Of a stretch of 64,000 nucleotides of DNA, positions 40,617 through 50,300 are shown piece after piece. Under the pieces are notes generated by a model, which worked only from the letters and a program-made list of their open reading frames with translations, was not told the origin of the DNA and made no database searches. Every line of letters starts with the position of its first letter. The stretch's first letter is position 1. The stretch comes from Euglena gracilis. Taxonomy: Eukaryota > Euglenida > Euglenophyceae > Euglenales. Location of the stretch: the NCBI GenBank assembly GCA_039621445.1, contig CP154957.1, positions 18,050,595-18,114,594 on the forward strand, written 5' to 3'. The position numbers and the translations under genes are program-made.

Positions 40617-43600
40617 ACCCCGGCCCCGCCCCGAGATCCGTGGCATGGAAGGCATCTGTTGGGAGGCAAACAGGAGGCCACAGTGAGCAGACCCTGGAGT
40701 TTAAGTAGTTGATTATTGATTCTTTGTAGCCAGAATTTTGACAAAGCATGCACATTGCCACCCTCACACAATGCACAACGCAGCACATAATAACCCCCCA
40801 AGAAATAAGGCCCAGGTTTATTGTTGAACATTCCAAGGGGGTCTTATTTTAGGGGGTCTTGTTTTTTTATGTATTTTTTTGAAGGGGGCGTCTAATTTTC
40901 CTCAAAAATTTGGGGGGTCTGATTTTGGGGGGGGTTGGATTTTTTTTTGCTGGAATTGGCAGAGGGGCCTATTTTTGAGGTGGTTTTTAGGGCTTATTTT
41001 GGGGGTTTACCACGCACACCACACAGCGCACAACGCACAACACGCACATTACACACGCCAGCATGGATCGCTGCTTTGCTGAGCGGCGCCGGCCCCGAGT
41101 ACCTGCGACGGTTCAGCGACTGCCTGGCCCGCCTGGCTTCCCACCCCGGCTGCCCCGACGCCGCTGCGGCACAGCACCTACCCCCGGAGACCCACCAAGC
41201 GCGTGTGGGTTCATGTAGCCGACTCTTTTTCTGCATGACAACAGATGACCTGATATTTTTGATTGGGAATGGCGACCAGCTAGGATAATTTGGTTTGCTA
41301 GCAATTTGAAACGTCTTCAAATGAGCAGTTCCATCTGGAGCCCCTGAAGTTTCATTGTAAAACGTGCAGACGTGGAGGCTTGTCCACGTTTGGGAATTTC
41401 ATCTCAAGTGGAATTTCCCAAAAGGTGCACGCTGACTTGCCATACAGCGCATTCTCCCTGCCACGGTCATTGGTGCATTGAAAAGTACACTCCCGGTTAG
41501 CCATGCTGGCCCAAAACGCTGCCACAGGGATCTTTCCCGTATTTTTCGCGATTTTCGCAATTTTTCCCCTTCCTTCTGGCAGCGTGCTGGCTGTTTTTTT
41601 AATCGGGTGCCGACCCCACCCCGGGGGGGGGGTGTCTGCCTGGGCAGGCACTCTCAGGCACCCCAAATCCGACCCCCCCCCCCGGCAAATCCGACCCCCC
41701 CCGGGGGGGGGGGGTAGTGCCTGCCTGGGCAGGCACTCCGGACCCCCCCTCCCCCCCCCGGGGTTGGTATAAAAAAAAACAGCCTGGCAGCGTAGCCAGC
41801 CACGCGCCACCTCCCCAAACCCCGCCCGTCGGAGGGGCGCCGCCCGGCCGACACTTCTCGGAGGAGGCGAAGGCGGTGGAGGGCGGCCACCACCGGGAGT
41901 TCCTCACGGAGTGCGGCGTCAGCGTCGAGGCCGCCGCCCCCAGCCCCACGACGCTGCTGCCCGCCGTGGGGCCCGCCCCGGCGTTTGCTTTCTCGCTGTC
42001 CACAGCCAGGGGTCTGAGGAAGGCGGAGGTCGGCCTGTCTCCCCCCCACCCGACCTTTGGCATGTGCGCAAATGGCTGTTCCATGTCCATCTGTATCATG
42101 CATCATGATAAAAAATTACATATATTTGCTGCACATCACCGCTGATCAATGTACCCCCCCCCCCTGTGTCCAACAAACACCCCTTTTGCATATCCATATT
42201 TGTCACTTAAGCACAAGGGGGGTAGTCGGCAGCTCCACGGCGCCGCCGTACACCAGCTTCATGATCCGTGTCGTCGCCACAGAGGCCTTCGCGGAGGGGC
42301 TGGCGGCCCTCCTGGCATGCTTCTGGGTGTATGCCCACATCGGGCCCAGGCTGAGCTTGCCCCACCTGGCCCAGCCACTCGGACCCTGCAGAATTGGCGT
42401 TGGGGGACGCGAATGGGAGAGTTCTTTGGGAGAATTTCTTGAAAGGTTTCTGTCCAAGGTTTTTCTGCCATTTTCTTTGCTGTCCACAATTTTTCTGTAC
42501 ATTTAAGAACATCTGGCTCTCTCCTGCTTACCCACCTACCAACCCACCCACCCACCTGACTACCTACCCGCCTACCTACCCACTTACCGACCGACCGACC
42601 TACCCAACCACCCACCTACCTACCTGCCTACCTGCCGCCCACCGCGAGAAGGGGCGTTTCACCACGTAAGCCTCGCTGAACTACGGTGCGCCGGGTTGGA
42701 TTTTTTGCAAAGCTTCCCCCAGAACATTCCTGAGCGAGGCCTGTCGTCAAAGCTGCTGCTGCATAGGCGGCAGCAGACTGGGGCTGCTATGGCCCGCCCT
42801 GCAGCCAGGCAAGGACAGCCACCGGATCCGAACGGAGATTTTTTTTTATGCACAAGGAGGTTAGGCAGTACACGGGGGGGGGGACTGTGGACCCCCCGGT
42901 GAATTTCACCGGTGAACGTTCACCGGGGGGGGGTACTTTCGGCGGTGGAAGTTCACTGGTGAAGTTCACCGTTGGGTTAGGGGGGGGGGGAAGGGGGTCC
43001 GGGACCCCCGGTGAAGTTTCGAACAGTGAATTTCACCTGGGGGTGGGGGAGGGGGTCCAAAATCCCAAAGTTTTTCTTCTGGATTTATGGCCCCAAATCT
43101 GCCCCCATGCCCCCCCCCGCGCGTCCCGGATCTTGGCCAGGCACATTTTTGGTCGGTCAAAGGAAAAATGAAGGTTTATGAGGACAGTTGAGCCACAGTT
43201 TCCCCCCCCCGAAACCCCCCCCCCCCCCCGGAACCCCAACCCTCGCGTCCCGAACCACCCCCAAAGTCTGATGCTGCAAAGAGGGATGTGCAACTAAGAG
43301 CCAAAAGGTGACTCATGTGGGGCAAATAAAAAGATTCCAAAACCCTGACCCCAGGGGGCCATGCGTGTGGTTATGCTGTGCAACCGCTGCATGATGCAAA
43401 AAGAACATCCGGTCCAAACCACCTTGTTGCATGTATTTTTCCCAGTCCCCCCCCCCAAGGCAACCCACCAGAACCCCACCGGATCCCACCGGACCCCACA
43501 GGAGACCAAAAACCAGGGATGGCTGTCCTTGCCTGCCTGCAGCGTACGACCGGTGGATTGACATGTACGCCGGAGGAGACTTCGAGAAGTCCGTGGAGGA

Positions 43601-44041
43601 CAGGCATTGATGGTTGGAGTTGCAAACCTGCCCACTGCCAGGTGAACGGAGGTGTGCAGTATCCCAGTGGGCCACCAAGAATGCAACGTATTACCATACC
43701 TGCAGCGGGCTCAGGTATACCCCATACTCACTCAGTGAGTTCAGGGTGGGTTCAGGTTGCCATGTCACAACATGTTCTTCTTCCGGACCTCAAAGTGTGA
43801 CCAGGACCCTACAGCAAAGTATTGACCCCAAGCCCACCGCGGCCTGGGGCTGACCTACAAGGCCCTCATCGCCGACGCTGCGGCCAAGGCCACCCCGGCC
43901 ACCCTCCCCCGGATGCGAGCGCACTTCCTGCGGGGCTGCACGCTGGAGTTCATGTTCTGGGATGCGGCACACCGTCAGCAGCCATGGCCCACACCACCGC
44001 TGGCGCACAGGGGCCGCTCGCTGTCCTGGCAGGGGTCGTGA
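40482..44041 (+). CDS. TenA/THI-4 family protein (thiaminase-II/aminopyrimidine aminohydrolase-like), gene A
   Basis: TenA enzymes are all-helical tetramers that hydrolyse 4-amino-5-aminomethyl-2-methylpyrimidine (or thiamin) in thiamin salvage. Six exons cover one TenA domain of about 210 residues in family order: HPFLGGLLDGTLPLPCFQYY then ILQDY; EYLRRFSDCLARLASHPGCP; FSEEAKAVEGGHHREFLTEC; PYTSFMIRVVATEAFAEGLA then ALLACFWVYAHIG; YDRWIDMYAGGDFEKSVED; and MRAHFLRGCTLEFMFWDAAH. The Cys of the PC.W.Y motif, reported as catalytic in TenA_C enzymes, is present, though the preceding Pro is Ala. Start ATG at 40482, stop TGA at 44039-44041. Lies in tandem with gene B. Several exon edges are approximate. 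Confidence 0.85.
41097..41190 (+). CDS. TenA gene A exon 2
   Basis: Reads EYLRRFSDCLARLASHPGCP followed by DAAAAQHL, the YL..FA.AL...A helix after QDY. Parallel to the gene B segment at 47635. Confidence 0.75.
41586..41784. mobile_element. 199-bp element with 9-bp target-site duplication (family C, copy 1)
   Basis: Direct repeat TGGCAGCGT at 41577-41585 and 41785-41793 brackets an element starting GCTGGCTGTTTTTTTAATC and ending GGTTGGTATAAAAAAAAACAGCC. Inside are two CTGCCTGGGCAGGCACTC palindromic boxes and several C8/G8 tracts. A second copy is at 53394-53667. Non-coding, MITE-like. Confidence 0.8.
41822..41956 (+). CDS. TenA gene A exon 3
   Basis: Reads HFSEEAKAVEGGHHREFLTE then CGVSVEAAAPSPTT. 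Corresponds to the E...H..F....GI....PTT segment. Its 3' edge lies in a direct repeat shared with the start of exon 4. Confidence 0.8.
42231..42345 (+). CDS. TenA gene A exon 4, active-site Cys segment
   Basis: Reads STAPPYTSFMIRVVATEAFA then EGLAALLACFWVYAHIG. AL.AC.WVYAHIG is the equivalent of the family's ALLPC.W.Y..IG box. Confidence 0.85.
42520..42655. repeat. CCTACC/CCCACC minisatellite
   Basis: ACCCACCTACC and ACCGACCGACC variants with a 4-bp period, intronic in TenA gene A. Confidence 0.85.
43290..43542. repeat. Intron repeat cassette 1 (also at 45360-45545)
   Basis: Contains GAGCCAAAAGGTGACTCAT, TTGCATGTATTTTTCCCAGT, a C tract with AAGGCAACCCACC, two GGATCCCACC-type decamers and GGAGACCAAAAACC followed by TGTCCTTGCCTG. 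The same words in the same order occur in gene B at 45360-45545. Confidence 0.75.
43543..43608 (+). CDS. TenA gene A exon 5
   Basis: Acceptor CCTGCAG/CGTACG. Reads YDRWIDMYAGGDFEKSVEDR, the Y..WI..Y....F...V helix. An in-frame TGA at 43608-43610 ends the open stretch, so the donor lies before it, probably TCC/GTGGAG. Confidence 0.8.
43840..44041 (+). CDS. TenA gene A exon 6 (C-terminal)
   Basis: Reads LTYKALIADAAAKATPATLP, then RMRAHFLRGCTLEFMFWDAA and HRQQPWPTPP to TGA. FLRGCTLEFMFWDAA is the family's C-terminal F..A..LE..FWD.A motif, including the conserved Glu. Confidence 0.85.
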
Positions 44042-44209
44042 GGTGCAGGCTCGTGACAGTGGCAGTCTCCGGACACCGGGGGGAAGATGGCTAGACTTCG
44101 GTGCCAACCCCTGTTCCCTGGGTGTATTTCAACGCCAACGCCCGCTTGACACACATTTCGACCCCGTGCCCCCCCCCTCCCCGCCCCACCGCCAGCGGCC
44201 TCTTCTCCC

Positions 44210-44333
44210 GCTGCCGGCGCCGGGCGGCGCAGCCTCGTTCCTGGAGGAGCTGTGGGCCTCGGTGCAGCCGGTCATCGCTGCCATTGAGACGATGCCCTTT
44301 CTGACCCAGATGGTGGATGGCTCACTGCCCACA
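44210..44333 (+). CDS. TenA gene B exon 1
   Basis: Reads GGAASFLEELWASVQPVIAA then IETMPFLTQMVDGSLPT before GTGGGG. PF..QM.DGSLP corresponds to HPF..L.DGTLP of gene A. Preceded by a poly-C/CCGCC tract; the upstream start is not identified. Confidence 0.75.
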
Positions 44334-47300
44334 GTGGGGGGCCCTGGCTGCCCAGGTGCTCGTGTGGGTGGGTGGGTCGGTGGGTGGGTGGGTGGGTGGC
44401 AGGCAAGGACAGCCACCGGATCCCACCGGATCCCACCGGGGATTTTTTCACCATTTGACTAGTGGGTTCCCACCGGATCCCACCGGATCCCACCGCATCC
44501 CACCGGATCCCACCGGAGATTTTTTTTCCATGCACAGATTTTTCTTCTTGGATTCATGACCCGCGTGAGGAGAATCAATTCCGAATATGCAATTTTCACA
44601 CATTTCCTCCAGTACCCCATCTGTAATTGATTTACATTCTTTTTTTTTATCTGGTTTCCTGCAAATCAGCAGCTTTTGGCCCTTTTGGCCATTTTTTTTG
44701 CCATTCTGGACCACTTTTTGTCCACTTTTGGCCATTTTGGGCTGCATTTGGCAATTTGGACCATTTTTGGCTGTTTGAATGCATTTTTGCTTTATTTACA
44801 CCAACTTTTGGCTGCTCATGGCTATTTTTGCACATTTGTGTCCATTTTAGGCCACTTCTGACTGCTTTTATCCACTTTTTGCCCCTTTTTGGCCATTTTG
44901 TGGCCACTTGCACAGATTCGGTGACCATTGGGACAGTTTGGGTATGATCTGGTGGCTAAACCAGGTGATTTGGGCCAAAAACACCCAAAATTGACTAAAT
45001 TCACTCAAAATGCCTTTTTATTGCAATTTGATAATCGATGGGCTCTTTTGCGAGCGTTTTTCTCTCATTCAGTCATTTTAGGTTGTACCTGCTTCCTGTC
45101 ATACGATGCCACGCGGTGTGCGCGGTGCGGCAGGATCCCCAAAGAGGGATGCACAAGAATGCAAGAGTTGCCTTTTTTTTTACAACCCTTTCTTTTTGGT
45201 CAAAAAAGTTGCAGGACATGATTCGCGATGACAAATATTTGGTGGCCATTGGGGTGGATGAAACCGACGACCCCAGGGTGAGCAATGAGTACATCACATC
45301 ATGTGGTGATCCCATGTGGCGACGGGGCAAATGATCCTGAGCACCTGGCTGGGCCCATTAAACAGAGCCAAAAGGTGACTCATATGGGACAAAAAAAAAG
45401 AGGCCAAGAGCCTGACCTTGTTGCATGTGTTTTTTTCCCCGGTCCCCCCCCCCAAGGCAACCCACCGGAATCCCACCGGATCCCACCGGATCCCACTGGA
45501 CCCCACCGGAGACCAAAAACCGGGGATGATTGTCCTTGCCTGGTGGGTGGGTGGGTGGGTTGTGATGTGCGCTCGTGCGTCCTGTAAACAAGTGCAATTG
45601 ATCAAAGGATTATGGTTTGGTTCATCTTTTTTGTGGGGCTCCAGCTTTTTTTCTTTTGATTTAAAAAAAATTATTTGAGTATTGGAAAGAAAATGAGTTG
45701 ATCACGACGTATGCTTGTCGGCCGTCAGGGACGTCCACTTCTTTTTCATCGTTTCAGTACTACATCGAGCAAGATTTCAACCAGACCCCAAACTCAAACT
45801 GCAGTCCCTCGTCACCAGTGGCAAATGAAATTCTTCATACCAAGAGGGCCTGTGTCTGTGGATGCTCAAGTTTTTTTTAGCATGAAATGCTGAAATGGAG
45901 CCTTTGGACCTCGAAACAGCTGCTTTTTTTGGGGGAAAATATATATCTCAACCCCTTGATAAGATGGCCCTGCCCCTGCTAACAGCTGATCTAACTTGAT
46001 TTTTGTTTCTCAATTTTTCACAGATATCCACACTGCATGTGAGCTTTTTTCGAAGAACATGGCCGGCATGGGATTCGGGGTTTTTGTGCCCCACATGTGC
46101 AAATAATGGCATTCTGTCATGGCAAGATGCAATTGCGGGTAAAAAATATAAAATGATAAAGGAAAGGCAGCATCACTCTTAATGCCCCCCTTGGGGGCAT
46201 TACGAGTGATCAGGGGGGGGGAGTCCGGGGAAATTTTTGAGTTGTTGATGGAATATAAATAAATTTTTGAGTTGTTGATGGAAATAGGGTTAGGGTTAGG
46301 GTTAGGGTTAGGAGTTAGGCCTGATTTTAGGCCAAAATTATAGATTAAAACCCCCCTCCCATTTAAACCGACCCGTCGGTTTAGGACTTTTGGGTTGGCG
46401 GAAATCCTGGAGGGGGTCGGTTTAGGCGGGGGGTCGGTTTCAGAGGGAGCACACGGCTGGCCGACGGCGTGACGGAAGCGGGTTGATATTAGCAAAGCAA
46501 TTTCAATTGGCAAATGCCGAATTTTGTCGGTCAATTCCTAACTTTGAGTGACAAATGCCTAATTTGGGATGCAAATGCTTACCCCCCCCCCCTATGTCCA
46601 ACGACCCCCCTATGTCCAATGACCACCCCCCCGGTCAGAGGACACCTTTTCGGAGGTTTGACCAAATTTTTGGTCCCGGCGCGAAGCGCCGGGACGAAAA
46701 ATTTTGCCCAAAAATTGGTCAAAAATTTGGCCAAAATGCCATTTTTGACACTTTTTGGACAAAAATTTGTCAAAATTGCCCAAAATTTTCGGCGCGAAGC
46801 GCCGGAAGGGAAAATTTGGGCATTTTTGGGTGGGTCGGGACCCGGGTACCCACCAACTTTCTTTTGACCCCATGTCCAACGACCACCCCCCCGGTCAGAG
46901 GACACCTTTTTGGTCACTACCCTATGTCCAACGACCACCCCCCCGGTCAGAGGACAGAGGTTACCGGTCATTGGACATAGGGGGGGGGGTAATTTTTGGG
47001 GGCAAATGCTGAATTTTGGGTGTAATATCCAATTTTTGGTGGCAAACTGCCTAATTTTGGGTGCAATCTTCAAATTTTTGATGGCAAATGCCTAATTTTG
47101 TAATCTTTGGGTTCCAACACCAAATTTACGGAAGAAAATGCCCAATTTGAGGTGTAAACTCCAATATTTGGAAGCAAATGCCTAATTTTGGGTGTAAATC
47201 CCAATTTTGGGTCATCAATACTAACTATTCAATGAGCATGGATGCTCTTTCCGTTGGCGGCTTCCATTATGTTGTGCATGTTTGTCATCCAATTTGCCAT

Positions 47301-50300
47301 GGGTCGGTTTATTTCTTTTTTTGGTTGCAATTCTGCAATGGGTCGGTTTGGAAGGGTAGGTCGGTTTAGAAGGGGGGTCGGTTTAAATGGGGGGGGGGTT
47401 TAGTGTTACCTATAGATTAGTGTTAGGTGTCCAAGTTAAGCCTAAATTTAGGCAGAACCCCTTACCCTAACCCTGTTCCATCAAAAACGCAAAAAAAAAT
47501 CCTACCCCCTCCCCGATCACTCTTAATGTCCCCCCGGGGGACCAATAAGAGCGATGCTGCCAAAGAAAATTCTGCATGATTGAATAATACGAAATAGAAC
47601 GGAAGTTTTTCGGCACTCGGGGGCCTGCCTCCATCTACGTCAAGCATTACGGCGCCGCCCTCCTCCTCCTCTCCAAGCACCCTGGCTGCCCTGGTGGCGA
47701 AGCAGTGGAGGCGCTGCGGCCAGGACCTCTCTGTGGGTGTTGGTGGCGTGGGGGTGAGAGGAAGGATAGATGCGCTGGGATGCAATATACGCGGAATTGG
47801 AAGCCCCATGTTTCCGTCGGGGATGATTTCATATAAAAATGTTTAATACATTTTTCACACTGAGTTCCAAGGAACTCCAAATTCATAATAAAAAAAGCGC
47901 AAGACCGTGGGTTTTCTAGGGCTACCCCCCCCCTGTGTCCAACGAACCATCCAACGACCCCCGCCCCCCCCGCTCGGAGGATACCTTTTCGGAGGTTTGG
48001 CCGAATTTGGGCCCAGCGCAACGCGCCGGGCCGAAAAGATTTGTGCCCAAGATCAGCCAAAAATTGGCCAAAATGCCATTTTTGACACTTTTTTTGGGAA
48101 AAGTTTGTCAAAATTGCCCAAAAGATTTCGGCACAAAGCGCCGGAAGGAAAATTTTGACCTTTTGGGAGAGGTGAGGTCACGGGTACCCGCCAACATTTT
48201 TTTTTTTTACCCCTATCCAACGACCCCGCCCCCCCCCCCCACCCCGGTTGGAGGACACCTTTTTGGTCAAAACTCTATGCCCAACGACCACCCCCCACCC
48301 AGTCGGAGGACAGAGGTTACCGTTGGACACGGGGAGGGGGGGTACTGCATTTAAAGCCCATTGTTGCAATGTTGTCCTGTGTTGGCCAGTGCCAACGTCT
48401 TGCTTTACAGTTTCGAGCAGTTACCGGCTTACAGTTTCCTGACGGTTGTCCACTGTTGCTGAATTTATGTTTTCCCAGTCAACAATCTTTTTGAAGTGGT
48501 ACCACAAACGGATTCAAGGCAGCAACCAAGCAACGTGCCGAGAATGGGAAAGTGCTTGCGGGAAAGATTTTGGCAGTTTGGTTCGAGGGCTTGAGGCACG
48601 TTGTGCGTGTGCGCAGTCCTCCAATCCCGCGGAATAACGGGCAGTCGAGAATTCAGCAGGAAAGGAATGCTGCATTTTGGCATGGCATGACTGCAATTTG
48701 GAGACAAAAGGGGCGGACGCATGAAAGTTGCGGCAGACGGAGGGATGCGAGAAGACAATTTTTGAGTGGGGGTGAAACAGGAGGGAATTTCATAAGAGTC
48801 ACAGTTCGCAACCTGTTTGATGTGGCAACCTGACCCCAGAATGCAAATTGACTGTTGCTTTGTACAGGCCTCCTGGGGTAGGGTCAGCCGACCGTGCCTG
48901 TCTCTGGGCTGGGGGCTGAAACCACCCCCAGAACCAAAAAAAATTCTTCCCCAGCACTTCGACCCTGGGAAGTGCATTTTTTTTTCGAATCTCTTTTTTG
49001 TGTGTGTCTTTGAAGGTTTCTGGCACGTCGCGCCAGATTTTTTTTTTGCACAGGGAGGGAGGGGCCCCTCTGCCCCAAATATACTGGAATGCTGTCGCCC
49101 ACCGTCGTCGCCCATGAGTCGGAGACAATTTGCAATGGGGGTTAGGAAAGGTACCAAGTGAGAGGGGAGGAGGGGAGTGAGTGGGTCTGCACTCCACGTA
49201 TTATGTCTGTGGACTCCCTCGACACCACAACAGAGAGGGCAAGAAGCAACTTGCAGTCTGCCACTCAGGGGGTGAGGGAGGTGTGCTGGGACGCTCTGCA
49301 GGGACTCCAGGCACAGGCAGGAGAAAGCGAGCTGGGCTGTGGGCACGATATGCCGGGGACAATTCTCTGGCAGGGCAAGGTGACAACGTAGCAGGGGTCA
49401 CAAATTTTTCAGGGGGTGGGGGTTTTGGGGGGTTTCTGTTTTGGGGCATTGGGGCAGAGGGGTTGCTGGGGAGTGTGTGCAGGTTTGGGAGGCCACCTCT
49501 GGCAAGGGTGGGGGAAGGCCTGCCAAACAAAAGTTCGCGGAAGTGGCCGAGACGGTGGAGGCGGCCCACCACCAGGAGTTCATGGCGCAGTGCGAGGTAA
49601 ACGTCGCCGACGTGCAGCCTGAGCAGGGGTTGACACGCGGAATAATCCCCCTCGGTACTGGTCCGAAATCTTTGAAATTTCAATTTTCAAAAAAAAATGA
49701 ATTTTTGAAAAACATTCTTCTGTGGTTAATTGATGTGTTGTTAATGAAATTGTTTGTTTCTCAAAAAAATACTGAAAGTTGCATTACGGGTTGCAAAATG
49801 AATTCCTTTCCATTTTGCAGTGTTGTGTTGTGCAGTCATTTTATTATCCAAACAAACAAAAAATATTTATCAGGTCCATTTATCACCACCCAAGGTTCCA
49901 ATCACCGCCACCATCTTTCCATTCCACGATCTTTCACTTGCCTTGTTAGACGTAGGGGATGCCAACCCACGCCGTGCGTGCACAATGTGAACACGGTGTG
50001 TCCTTAATTTTTTTTTAAAAAAAGAAAATGTAATGAAAGATAAATTAATTACGAAGTCAAATTTATTTTCATTCTTTCAGTCAAATTTCATGGAGTTTTC
50101 AAATTCAAATCAAATTAATTCAAATCAAAGTCAAATTTCACGCCGTGCGCCTTCTGCAACATGCACATTGTGCAGCACCCAGTACATCGGCACCCTCATA
50201 GGGTGATGAGGGTGCTGATGACAGAAATGAGGCTTTCTGACCCCAGAGGGTGAGGGGAGGGCAGCAAGGATACATGGAAGGGTATGACACTCACAGCCTA

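Noticed and set aside
45216-45335. Possible TenA gene B exon (DMIRDDKYLVAIGVDETDDP)
   Set aside because: It follows a TTGCAG but has no similarity to the TenA segment expected between SLP and YYIEQD.
48465-49346. 293-codon minus-strand open frame
   Set aside because: No recognisable domain, lies within an intron of TenA gene B, and has several rare-looking low-complexity parts; probably chance.
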